Below are positions 52,693 through 60,624 of a stretch of DNA of 64,000 bases, piece after piece. How positions within the stretch are numbered: position 1 is the first letter of the stretch; each line of letters starts with the position of its first letter. Source of the stretch: Bradyrhizobium sp. MOS002 (GTDB lineage: Bacteria; Pseudomonadota; Alphaproteobacteria; Rhizobiales; Xanthobacteraceae); contig NZ_PYFX01000004.1 in NCBI RefSeq assembly GCF_003020115.1, forward strand, positions 1-64,000, written 5' to 3'. The translations under genes and the position numbers were made by a program. The notes beneath the pieces are model-generated. The model was not told where the DNA came from and made no database searches. It was given only the letters and a program-made list of their open reading frames with translations.

Positions 52693-53303
52693 TCTGTTTC
52701 GAGCCGTTGCCACGCGGGGCGGCAGATCTGACACGGCCGCCCTGCTGAGATTATCAAGCAATCCGCGCGACGTTCCGCTGGGTCGTGTCGAACATCGAGC
52801 GCAGAGGCCGATCGACCGATGCGGGTTATGACGCACGGACTAGAGATGGCATCCGCTTGTGCCAATCACATCTCAAATGTTGATACGCAGCGAATGTCGG
52901 TATCCGTGATTGTGTCTCCCCGAGCTGAACCAATTTGCCGTTTCTCCCGCCGCTCGAGCGCGTGCATTTGTTTGACTTCCTCCGACGACGCTTCCTTACG
53001 TTAGCTCAAATTGGCCCATGATGGATTGGAGTGAGAGTTCAATTTTTCCAATTGGTTAGAGGGCGGCGTGTGCACGACGTGTGCACCGGGAGATCAAGAA
53101 AAATCGTGCGACCGCCAAGATCAGCAGACGTTTCGAACACACCGGGTTTGGCGCCCACTTATGCGAAGTGCCGTCGGCACGCAGCTTGATCCGCATTCTT
53201 GCTGGATGCTCGGCCGGCGTTCGATCTCATTACCGACATTGTGCAGGCCTTGAGCTGGGCATAACCGGTTGGTGATGATTGGTCAGAAAGGCCCTTCGCC
53301 TAT
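52693..53303. other. Gene-free region, 611 nt
   Basis: No open frame here looks like a protein: codon usage is poor and no family is recognised. Noticeable points are an exact direct repeat GTGTGCAC-gac-GTGTGCAC near 53068-53087 and a relatively AT-rich patch near 53036-53060 with an AATTTTTCCAATT-like motif. The region separates the GntR/UTRA gene from the end of the monooxygenase gene. It may hold decayed sequence. Confidence 0.6.
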
Positions 53304-54602
53304 CTAGAATTGGGCATTCTTCGGTCGAGGCAGGCCGAGATGATCGCGCAGCGTGGTGCCCTGGTAGTCGGCTCGGAACAGGCAGCGTTCTTGTAGGATA
53401 GGCACGACGAGATCGACGAAATCCTCAAATCCTTCGTGGAAATAGGGGGGCATCACGTTGAAGCCGTCGGCGGCGTGCTCCTCGAACCAGAGCTGAAGTG
53501 TGTCGGCGATGCGCTCGGCCGAGCCGCACAGCACCCAATGGCCGCGGGCGGCGGCGGTGAGATTATAGAGATCTCGCAGCGTCATGTTCTCGCGGCGGCC
53601 CTTGGCGAGCATGACGCTGGCGAAGCTGTGATAGCTGTCCGATGGCGCGATGTCCGGGATCGGACCGTCGAGGTCATAGGCCGACATGTCTCGCCCGAAT
53701 CGATCGGACAGGATGGCGAGCGCATTGCTGCCGCTGACAAAACTCTGGAGCACGTTGAGTTTCTCGAACGCTTCCTTGTCGGTGCGGCCGACGACCGGCA
53801 TGACGCCCGGCAGCACCGTGATATCCTCCGGCCTGCGTTCGAATGCCGGCAGCCGGGTCTTCAGCGAGGCGTAGCCGGCCTTCGCTTCCTCGATGTCCTG
53901 CACCACTGAGAACACGATGTCTGCGGTGCGCGCGGCAAGCGCCTGTCCAGCCTCGGAGCCGCCGGCCTGGAGAACGATGGGGTGGCCTTGCGGGCTGCGG
54001 CCGATGTTGAGCGGGCCCTTCACCTTGAAGAATGGGCCATCATGGTCAATCGGGCGGAGCCTCGCCGGATCGATATAGAGGCCGCTCGTGCGGTCTGCGA
54101 CGATGGCGTCGTCCGCCCAGCCGTCCCACAGGCCCTTGACGACGTCGAGGAATTCGCTCGCCATCTCGTAGCGGCGAGCGTGATCGGGATGGGTGGTGCC
54201 GAAATTTGCCGCCGTTGCCGGATTGGCCGTCGTCACCGCATTCCACGCCGCCCGGCCCTTGGAGATGTGATCGAGCGAGGCGAAGACGCGCGCGACCGAG
54301 AACGGATCGCTGTAAGTGGTGGAGACGGTGGCGCCGAGGCCGATATGGTTGGTCGAGGTCGCGAGCGCGGCCAGCATCGTCAGCGGTTCAAGCCGCAGCG
54401 TGTAGGAGGGATGGGCGGCCGCATCGGCATAGAGATTGTCGCCCATGAAGATCAGGTCGAACTTGCCGCGCTCGGCGGTGCGGCCGATCTGCTGGATCGC
54501 CGCAAAATCCTGAAAGCTGTCGACCGCGCCGGGATAGCGCCAGCCCGCGACGTGGCTACCGGTGCCCAGGATGAACAGGCCGAGATGCATCTGTCGTTTC
54601 AT
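53304..54602 (-). CDS. Flavin-dependent monooxygenase, LLM class (NtaA/SnaA/DszA group)
   Basis: The 432-residue protein matches the bacterial luciferase-like NtaA group: MHLGLFILGTGSHVAGWRYP near the start, FDLIFMGDNLYADA, LDHISKGRAAWNAVTTANP and QAGGSEAGQALAARTADIVF. These enzymes use reduced FMN supplied by a separate flavin reductase to oxidise C-N or C-S bonds. A probable flavin reductase starts at 63942 at the far end of the same cluster. It lies 4 nt after the TauC-like permease gene and is last in the leftward operon. Confidence 0.92.
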   Translation of the reverse strand: MKRQMHLGLFILGTGSHVAGWRYPGAVDSFQDFAAIQQIGRTAERGKFDLIFMGDNLYADAAAHPSYTLRLEPLTMLAALATSTNHIGLGATVSTTYSDPFSVARVFASLDHISKGRAAWNAVTTANPATAANFGTTHPDHARRYEMASEFLDVVKGLWDGWADDAIVADRTSGLYIDPARLRPIDHDGPFFKVKGPLNIGRSPQGHPIVLQAGGSEAGQALAARTADIVFSVVQDIEEAKAGYASLKTRLPAFERRPEDITVLPGVMPVVGRTDKEAFEKLNVLQSFVSGSNALAILSDRFGRDMSAYDLDGPIPDIAPSDSYHSFASVMLAKGRRENMTLRDLYNLTAAARGHWVLCGSAERIADTLQLWFEEHAADGFNVMPPYFHEGFEDFVDLVVPILQERCLFRADYQGTTLRDHLGLPRPKNAQF

Positions 54603-54606
54603 GGCA

Positions 54607-55365
54607 TCATGTCCAGAACAGGAGCTTGCGTTCGAGGAAGCCGATCAGGCCGAAGAAAGCGAGGCTCGCCGCGGAGGCGACGAAGATCGCCGACCACACC
54701 TGGACGAAGTCGATCTGAAGCACGGCCTGGTAGATCACCCAGCCGAGACCGCCCTGGGCGCCGAGCATTTCGGTGACGATCGCTACGATCACGCTGCGCA
54801 CCGTGGAGACGCGCATGCCGGCGAGCAGTAGCGGCAGCGCGGTCGGCAGCCGCAGGCGCCACAGCACGCCGAAGCGGCTGGCGCCAAAACTCTTCATGAG
54901 ATCGACGGCGCGGCGATCGACCCGGTCGAGTCCTGCCAGCATCGACAGCAGGACGGTGAAGCTCACCGCCATTGCTACCATCACGATCTTCGAGCTGACA
55001 CCGATGCCGAACCAGAGCAGGATCAGCGGCGAATAGCCGACCACGGGCACCGAATTGATCGCGGTGGCGAGCGGCAGGATCGCGCTACGCAACGCCGGCA
55101 CCAGTGCGATGGCGACGGCGAGCCCGATACCGATCAGGCAGCCGAGTCCGTAGCCCACCAGTGCTTCAAGCAGGGTGTAGCCGGCGGCGTCAATGAGCGT
55201 TGCACGTTTCGACCATAGGCCGACGAGGATGTCACTGACCGCGGGAAGAACATAAGCGGGCAGATGCAGTCCGCGCGCCGCACCTTCCCAGCACGCGATC
55301 AGGAGGACGGCGCCCAGGATGCCGCGCTGGACGGCGAGCGAGGGGGAGGCTAGCGCGCGGCTCAT
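54607..55365 (-). CDS. ABC permease, TauC/SsuC-like
   Basis: The start is ATG 55365, overlapping the stop of the upstream fusion gene (ATGA). The 252-residue product has about six membrane segments, the motif NSVPVVGYSPLILLWFGIG and the EAA loop LMKSFGASRFGVLWRLRLPTA. It is the second permease of this importer; the first is the C-terminal half of the neighbouring fusion protein. A two-permease arrangement is unusual for the taurine/nitrate family, which normally uses a homodimer. Confidence 0.92.
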   Translation of the reverse strand: MSRALASPSLAVQRGILGAVLLIACWEGAARGLHLPAYVLPAVSDILVGLWSKRATLIDAAGYTLLEALVGYGLGCLIGIGLAVAIALVPALRSAILPLATAINSVPVVGYSPLILLWFGIGVSSKIVMVAMAVSFTVLLSMLAGLDRVDRRAVDLMKSFGASRFGVLWRLRLPTALPLLLAGMRVSTVRSVIVAIVTEMLGAQGGLGWVIYQAVLQIDFVQVWSAIFVASAASLAFFGLIGFLERKLLFWT

Positions 55366-57158
55366 TGCTCGGCGTTCCAGAACACGAGCCGCCGCTCGAC
55401 CGCAGCGACCACCGCATAGAAGCCGGTGCCGAGCAGGGCCGCAGCCAGCAGGGCGGCCCAGATCGCAACGACGTTCTCGGTGAACATGGCCTGGAGCAGC
55501 AGCACCCCGAGACCGGTGGTGTCGCCGAACCATTCGCCGACGATGGCACCGACGAGGCTCAGCGATGCTGCAAGTCGCAGCGCCACGAAGATCTGCGGCA
55601 GCGCGGTCGGAAGCTGCAAGCGGAGCAGGAGTTGGCGGTTGGAGGCGCCGAAGCTGCGCATCAGGTCGACCTGCTTAGGATCGACGGTTTCCAGGCCGAG
55701 CAGTGTGTTCACCGTCACCGGGAAGAAGGTCAGATAAAACGCGATGATCGCCTTGGCGAGCAGCGTATTGCCGAACCACAGCACCACCAGCGCGCCGAAG
55801 GCGATGACCGGAATGGTCTGCGACACCACGAAGATCGGAAAGATCATTTCGCGCAGCGCGCGGACGCGGAAGAACACGACGCCCATGAGCACGCCGAACG
55901 CGCCGCCGGACGCAAAGCCGATCAGCGTCTCGGCAAGCGTGCGCAGGAAGCCGTCGACATAGGCGCGCGGCGTGGCCGCTATAGCCAGCAGGATCGTGCT
56001 GAGGCGCGGTAGATAATAGGGCCGGATGCCGAACAGCAGCACCGCGCCTTCCCAGACCACCGCGGCGATGGCGAGGCCGAGCAGGAGCCGGATCAGCTTG
56101 CGCAGCGAATCCGGCATCGTGATCGACCGCGCAGCCGCGCGGCCGTCACCAAGCGATGTTGTCGCAATGCTCTGGATGAAGCTCGCGTCATAGGCCGCAG
56201 CGAGATCGACCGGCTTGGAGATCACGCCGTACTTCAGGAAGAAGTCGTGGGCGGTCTTCACCGCGTCGGCGTCGATCCAGAACACGCCGTTCTTCGCCGC
56301 CGCGCCGGCGGTCATCAGACGCTTGACCTCGGTGAGCATGAATTCCTGCTGGGCGCGGTCGAGTGTCGGGGCTGCGGCCATCACGGTGTCGACGGCGCCC
56401 TTAGGATCGGAGAATGCATCCTTCCAGCCCTTCAGTGACGCGCGAAGGAACGCCTTGATGAGTTCCGGCTTCTCCTTGGCGGTCGCTTCGGCCACGATCA
56501 GCGTGTCGCGCGGGAAGGTGATGCCGTAATCCTCGGCGACGAAGGTCTTCAAACTGTCCTTCGGCATGCGCGACTGGATGGTGTAGAACTCGTTGTAATA
56601 GGTCGCCGTGATCACGTCGACGTTGCCGTCGACGAAGGGTGTCACCGAGACCTGCTGCGGCTGGATCTTGAGTTCATCCGGCTTGATGCCTTCCTTGGCC
56701 AGCATGCCGTTCAGCACATGGTTGGCGCCGGTGAACCAGGTGGTGACGGTCTTGCCTTTGAAATCCTGGATCGTCTTCACCGGCCCGTCCTTGCGGGTGA
56801 CGAAGATGAAGGGGGTGATCTGGTGCGACACGCCGATGCAGACGATCGGCAGTCCCTTGTCGCGCGCCGCGAACACGCTGTCGGTGCCGCCGGACAAGCC
56901 GAACGTGTCGGCGCCGGTTGCGACCAGGTTTTCGGTGAGCAGATTGGGCCCGCCGGGATTGATGGTGAGGTCGATGCCCTCGGCCTTGTAGTAGCCCTTG
57001 GCGGCCGCGACGTAGAAGCCGGCGAACTGAGCTTGCGGCAGCCATTTCAGACGCAGGCTTGCCTTCTGCAACTCGGCTGCGGGTGCGACCGTGACGAGCG
57101 GGCCGGTCGCCAGTGCGATGGCGGAGAGGACGGAGAAGGCGCGGCGACGGCTCAACAT
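55362..57158 (-). CDS. NMT1/THI5-type solute-binding protein fused to ABC permease
   Basis: ATG 57158 is preferred because GGAG lies 7 nt upstream; ATG 57164 is in frame. The 598-residue product has a signal peptide (about 1-27), then an NMT1/THI5 binding domain (about 30-330: LRLKWLPQAQFAGFYVAAAK, EGIDLTINPGGPNLLTENLV). After a short linker a complete TauC/SsuC-like permease follows (about 350-598: TIPVIAFGALVVLWFGNTLL, EAA loop LMRSFGASNRQLLLRLQLPT). Binding protein and permease are normally separate. The binding domain resembles ThiY/RibY-type receptors for pyrimidine or flavin precursors, which fits an N-heterocycle substrate only as inference. Confidence 0.88.
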   Translation of the reverse strand: MLSRRRAFSVLSAIALATGPLVTVAPAAELQKASLRLKWLPQAQFAGFYVAAAKGYYKAEGIDLTINPGGPNLLTENLVATGADTFGLSGGTDSVFAARDKGLPIVCIGVSHQITPFIFVTRKDGPVKTIQDFKGKTVTTWFTGANHVLNGMLAKEGIKPDELKIQPQQVSVTPFVDGNVDVITATYYNEFYTIQSRMPKDSLKTFVAEDYGITFPRDTLIVAEATAKEKPELIKAFLRASLKGWKDAFSDPKGAVDTVMAAAPTLDRAQQEFMLTEVKRLMTAGAAAKNGVFWIDADAVKTAHDFFLKYGVISKPVDLAAAYDASFIQSIATTSLGDGRAAARSITMPDSLRKLIRLLLGLAIAAVVWEGAVLLFGIRPYYLPRLSTILLAIAATPRAYVDGFLRTLAETLIGFASGGAFGVLMGVVFFRVRALREMIFPIFVVSQTIPVIAFGALVVLWFGNTLLAKAIIAFYLTFFPVTVNTLLGLETVDPKQVDLMRSFGASNRQLLLRLQLPTALPQIFVALRLAASLSLVGAIVGEWFGDTTGLGVLLLQAMFTENVVAIWAALLAAALLGTGFYAVVAAVERRLVFWNAEQ

Positions 57159-57181
57159 GGTCATACTCCAGACGGTGAAAA

Positions 57182-57967
57182 TCAATTGCGATAGGATGGA
57201 TCGGTGCGGTCGAGCTGGCGCATCAGCGCCGGCCATTCGCGTTCGCCGGGCACGAGGATATCGCCCTGCAATTCCCAGAACTGACGGGCGGCCTTTTCGC
57301 AGACCTCGTGCGGCGGCATCACCAGCTTGGCACCGGCTGCGGCCGCCGCCTGCATCTGGAGCTGGATCCGTGCGGCGCGCTCGAAATAATACAGCAGCAT
57401 GAAGGCCTCGCCCGACGTCCGGCCGACGGTGAGGATGCCGTGGTTGCGCATCAGCATCACCTTGTGCGGGCCGAGATCGCGCACCAGGCGGACCTGCTCG
57501 TCGAGGTCGATGGCGACGCCTTCGTAATCGTGGAACGCCTGACGGTCGTAGAAGCGCATCGCGAACTGGCTGAGCGGCAGCAGGCCCTTCTCCTGTCCGG
57601 ACACCGCGACGCTGGCATCGGAATGGGTATGCAGAACGCAGGCCGCGTCGTGGTTCGAGGTGTGGATCGCCGCATGGATGACGAAGGCCGCGACGTTGAC
57701 GGCCTGCGGCGAGTCGTCGAGCTTGTTGCCCTTGGTGTCGATCTTCACCAGGCTCGACGCCGTGATCTCGTCGAACAGCAACCCGTAGGGATTAATGAGG
57801 AACTGATCCTCGTGGCCGGGAACGCGCAAAGAAATGTGATTGTAGATCAGGTCGTCCATGCCGAGCTTGGCGACCATGCGATAGCAGGCTGCAAGCTTGA
57901 TGCGGGCATCCCACTCCGCCGGTTCGATCCCGTGCGGCGCGGACTCCCTTGCTGATATCGCGTTCAC
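57182..57967 (-). CDS. Class II aldolase/adducin-family protein
   Basis: The 261-residue product has the zinc-binding His pair in LHTHSDAS (about 105), a further His in RNHGILTVG (about 172) and the N-terminal substrate loop IYNHISLRVPG. Characterised relatives include fuculose aldolase, ribulose epimerase and decarboxylases. It overlaps the ATPase gene upstream by 4 nt and precedes the binding-protein/permease fusion by 23 nt, so it belongs to the importer operon. Its reaction in this pathway is unknown. Confidence 0.9.
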   Translation of the reverse strand: MNAISARESAPHGIEPAEWDARIKLAACYRMVAKLGMDDLIYNHISLRVPGHEDQFLINPYGLLFDEITASSLVKIDTKGNKLDDSPQAVNVAAFVIHAAIHTSNHDAACVLHTHSDASVAVSGQEKGLLPLSQFAMRFYDRQAFHDYEGVAIDLDEQVRLVRDLGPHKVMLMRNHGILTVGRTSGEAFMLLYYFERAARIQLQMQAAAAAGAKLVMPPHEVCEKAARQFWELQGDILVPGEREWPALMRQLDRTDPSYRN

Positions 57968-58827
57968 TGTGTCTTCTCCTGCACGATGGAGGATTGGAAC
58001 GACTTCATGCTCTCCTCCTCGATCGCGTCGAGCAGCGTGCGCTTGAGGCGCACGAATTCGGGGGAGGTGACGATCTCGGGCCGGCGCGGGCGCGGGAGAT
58101 CGACGGTTTGTTCTAGCTTCACCGAGCCGGGACGCGCCGTCATGACCAGCACGCGGTCGCCGAGGAAGATGGCTTCGTCGACGTCATGGGTGATGAAGAG
58201 GATGGTGCGGCGGTATTTCTGCCAGACATCGAGCAGCCAGCGCTGCATCATCGCCCGCGTCAGCGCGTCGAGCGCGCCGAACGGCTCGTCGAGCAGCATC
58301 AGGTCGCGTTCGAACAAGAAGGTGCGCATCAAGGCGACGCGCTGGCGCATGCCGCCCGACAATTGATTGGGATACTGCTTCTCGAAACCGGCCAGTCCGA
58401 ACTCGGGCAGCATCTTCAACGCCTTGGCGCGCGCTTGGTCGCGCGGCATGCCCTCGACCTCGAGCGCGAGGATGGCGTTGTCCACCACATTGCGCCAGGG
58501 AAACAGCAAATCGCGTTGCGGCATGAAGGTGACGCGGCCGAGCAGGTCGGCGGCATGGCAGCTCTTGCCTTCGAAGCGCAGGATGCCGCCGGCATCAGGC
58601 TCTTCGAGGCCCGCGACGATATTGAAGAGAGTGCTCTTGCCGCAGCCGCTGGGGCCGACGACGGTGACGAACTCGCCGGGGGCGACGCTCGCCTCAAGTC
58701 CCGACAGCGCCGCGACGGAGCCGAAGGTCTTGTTGATCGCGCGCAGTTCGAGCAGCGGCTCAGGCTTCGGGTGGGCCTGCGGGGCTTCAATGGCCGGTCC
58801 GGGATGGGGGAGGCGGGCAGCCTGCAC
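57964..58827 (-). CDS. ABC ATPase, TauB/SsuB-like
   Basis: The start is GTG 58827 with AAGGA about 9 nt upstream. The 287-residue product has Walker A (GPSGCGKSTL), Q-loop region (MPQRDLLFPW), signature (LSGGMRQRVALMRTF), Walker B (DLMLLDEPFGALD) and switch His (ITHDVDEA). It is first in the five-gene leftward operon: ATPase, aldolase, binding protein/permease, permease, monooxygenase. A TTGTATA motif overlaps its ribosome-site region. Confidence 0.93.
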   Translation of the reverse strand: MQAARLPHPGPAIEAPQAHPKPEPLLELRAINKTFGSVAALSGLEASVAPGEFVTVVGPSGCGKSTLFNIVAGLEEPDAGGILRFEGKSCHAADLLGRVTFMPQRDLLFPWRNVVDNAILALEVEGMPRDQARAKALKMLPEFGLAGFEKQYPNQLSGGMRQRVALMRTFLFERDLMLLDEPFGALDALTRAMMQRWLLDVWQKYRRTILFITHDVDEAIFLGDRVLVMTARPGSVKLEQTVDLPRPRRPEIVTSPEFVRLKRTLLDAIEEESMKSFQSSIVQEKTQ

Positions 58828-58837
58828 CGGGATGTCC

Positions 58838-58845
58838 TTGTATAA
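58838..58845. promoter_or_regulatory. TTGTATA motif at the leftward operon start
   Basis: TTGTATAA lies 11-18 nt before the GTG start at 58827. The same seven bases occur in front of the GntR gene (59023) and of the SDR operon (59805). Occurrence at all three unit starts in GC-rich DNA suggests a shared regulator half-site. Confidence 0.4.
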
Positions 58846-59022
58846 TGGCGGCGGCCATTCGCATACGAAAGCGGACCGCGTCGAAATCTCTTAGCAACTC
58901 GTGTGCCAGCGCGATTTCTGGCCAAATCAGGCATAAGATTTGCGAGACCGACGGGGAATAGGTCGGAGTCGCGTGCGCCTCCGAGACAAAATCGGTCGTT
59001 TCTCTGGAAGATGGGTGCTTTG

Positions 59023-59030
59023 TTGTATAC
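59023..59030. promoter_or_regulatory. TTGTATAC motif upstream of the GntR gene
   Basis: TTGTATAC is followed by TTATATC in an AT-rich patch 25-32 nt before the GntR start at 59055. It may be both the -10 region and an autoregulatory operator. Compare 58838 and 59805. Confidence 0.45.
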
Positions 59031-59054
59031 TTATATCTTTGTCGGAGAAACATA

Positions 59055-59768
59055 ATGGTCGATATTGGTGCACATGTCGGAGGCAGGCGCGTGAAAAACG
59101 GGCAGGAGTCCCTAGCGCCGAGCCCCGGCATGACGCTCGCCGAAAGCCTGCGCCAGAAGCTCGAAGGGGCGATTGCGGCGGGGCACCTCGAGCCGGGCAG
59201 CCGGCTCGATGAGCAGGAGATCGCCCAGCGCTTCGGCGTCTCGCGTACGCCGGTGCGGGAGGCGTTCCGCCTGATGGCCGCCAACAATCTGGTCGAGCTG
59301 CGCGGCCGGCAGGGCGCGACCGTCCGCAGCATCAAGGCCCAGGCGCTGATCGAGATGTTCCAGGTTATGGCGGAGTTGGAGGGGCTTTGCGCAAGGCTCG
59401 CCGCCCGGCGTGTCTCCCAGGCCTGGGGGACTGAAATTGGCGAGATTCACCAGCGGCTTGTGGCAGCAGGCGAAACCGGTGACATCGACGTTTTCTACGA
59501 CATCAACCAGGAATTCCACGAGGCGATCTACGAGGCCTCGCGCAACACTTTCCTCGCCGACCAGACCCGCAAGCTGCGCAACCAGGTGGCTGCGTATCGC
59601 CGCCGGGTGACGCGGATGCCGAACCGGATCGCCGACACCGTTCGCGAGCACGAGGCGATCATGCAGGCGATCCTGGCCCATGATCCGGAGCGGGCGCACA
59701 GCGCGATGCGCGACCACGTCAACCTGCTCGGCGACAACCTGCTGGACTTCCTTGCCGCCTTCGAATGA
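59055..59768 (+). CDS. GntR-family regulator, FCD (FadR) subfamily
   Basis: The start is ATG 59055 with GGAG 7-8 nt upstream. The 237-residue product has a winged helix (LRQKLEGAIAAGHLEPGSRL, EIAQRFGVSRTPVREAFRLM) and an FCD domain (about 95-230) with the metal-site residues Asp and His in DINQEFHEAIYEAS and in ADTVREHEAIMQAILAHD. It sits between the leftward importer/monooxygenase operon and the rightward enzyme operon. Repeated TTGTATA elements make it the likely regulator of both. Confidence 0.92.
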   Translation: MVDIGAHVGGRRVKNGQESLAPSPGMTLAESLRQKLEGAIAAGHLEPGSRLDEQEIAQRFGVSRTPVREAFRLMAANNLVELRGRQGATVRSIKAQALIEMFQVMAELEGLCARLAARRVSQAWGTEIGEIHQRLVAAGETGDIDVFYDINQEFHEAIYEASRNTFLADQTRKLRNQVAAYRRRVTRMPNRIADTVREHEAIMQAILAHDPERAHSAMRDHVNLLGDNLLDFLAAFE

Positions 59769-59787
59769 CCCCCCGATGTCGCTTGGT

Positions 59788-59823
59788 ATGCAAATTGCTA
59801 GACCTTGTATATCTAGCTTGCAT
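59788..59823. promoter_or_regulatory. Large inverted repeat upstream of the SDR operon (candidate operator)
   Basis: ATGCAA-att-GCTAG (59788-59801) pairs with CTAGC-TTGCAT (59813-59823), 11 bp of complementarity with a 3-nt bulge. The loop contains TTGTATA (59805-59811). It ends 14 nt before the GTG start at 59838 and begins 19 nt after the GntR stop. It could be the operator of the downstream operon or a structure in its leader. Confidence 0.55.
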
Positions 59824-59837
59824 CCTGGAGACCCGGA

Positions 59838-60617
59838 GTGGACCTGAAGCTGACGAACAAGACCGCCCTGATCACCGGCGCGTCGAAAGGAATTGGACTT
59901 GCCGTGGCCGAGCTCTTCGCCGGGGAGGGGTGCCATCTGCATCTGGCCGCCCGCAATGGCGAGGCGATGCTCGAGGCCAAGAAGCAGCTCGAAGCGCGCC
60001 ATGGCGTGAAGATCACGATCCATGCGCTCGACCTGTCGAGCACGGTTGCGATGGAAAAGCTCGCTGCCGAAGTCGGCGATATCGACATCCTCATCAACAA
60101 TGCCGGCGACATTCCGGCGGGTTCGCTGGAAATCCTCGACGACGCGGCCTGGCGGCGCGGCTTCGATCTTAAGGTGTTCGGCTACATCACGCTGTCGCGT
60201 CTCTATTATCCGCGCATGAAGGGCAAGGACGGCGTCATCATCAACATCATCGGCAATTCCGGTGAGAACTGGGACGCGAGCTACATCGCGGGTTCGACCG
60301 GCAACGCGGCGCTGATGTCCTTTACCAAGGCGCTCGGTGGCCGCAGCCTCGATCACGGTGTCCGCGTGGTCGCGGTCAATCCTGGCCCGGTGGCCACCGA
60401 CCGGATGCTCAAGATCATGAAGCGCAAGGCGATCGACATGCTCGGCGACGAGAGCCGCTGGGAGGAACTGTTCGACAAATATCCGGGCAAGCGGCCCGCG
60501 ACCTCGGAGGAAGTCGCCGATCTCGTCGCCTTCCTGTCTTCGCCGAGGTCCGGCTACATCACCGGCACGGTGGTGACGATCGATGGCGGCATTGCCGCGC
60601 GCGGCTCGGTGATCTGA
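59838..60617 (+). CDS. SDR-family oxidoreductase lacking the catalytic lysine
   Basis: The start is GTG 59838 with GGAG 7 nt upstream. The 259-residue product has an intact dinucleotide site (ITGASKGIG, about 12-20) and NNAG (87-90). Ser141 lies in the expected region (IIGNSGENW) and Tyr149 is present, but the YxxxK lysine is replaced: YIAGS gives S153. The C-terminus (NPGPVATDRM, GTVVTIDGG) is typical. Either a different residue serves the base-relay role or the protein does not perform classical alcohol/ketone chemistry. It is first in the rightward operon. Confidence 0.88.
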   Translation: MDLKLTNKTALITGASKGIGLAVAELFAGEGCHLHLAARNGEAMLEAKKQLEARHGVKITIHALDLSSTVAMEKLAAEVGDIDILINNAGDIPAGSLEILDDAAWRRGFDLKVFGYITLSRLYYPRMKGKDGVIINIIGNSGENWDASYIAGSTGNAALMSFTKALGGRSLDHGVRVVAVNPGPVATDRMLKIMKRKAIDMLGDESRWEELFDKYPGKRPATSEEVADLVAFLSSPRSGYITGTVVTIDGGIAARGSVI

Positions 60618-60624
60618 GGCATTG

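Noticed and set aside
53068..53275. Small open frames around the GTGTGCAC repeat
   Set aside because: Several short frames overlap in different phases and none shows a ribosome site plus plausible protein composition.
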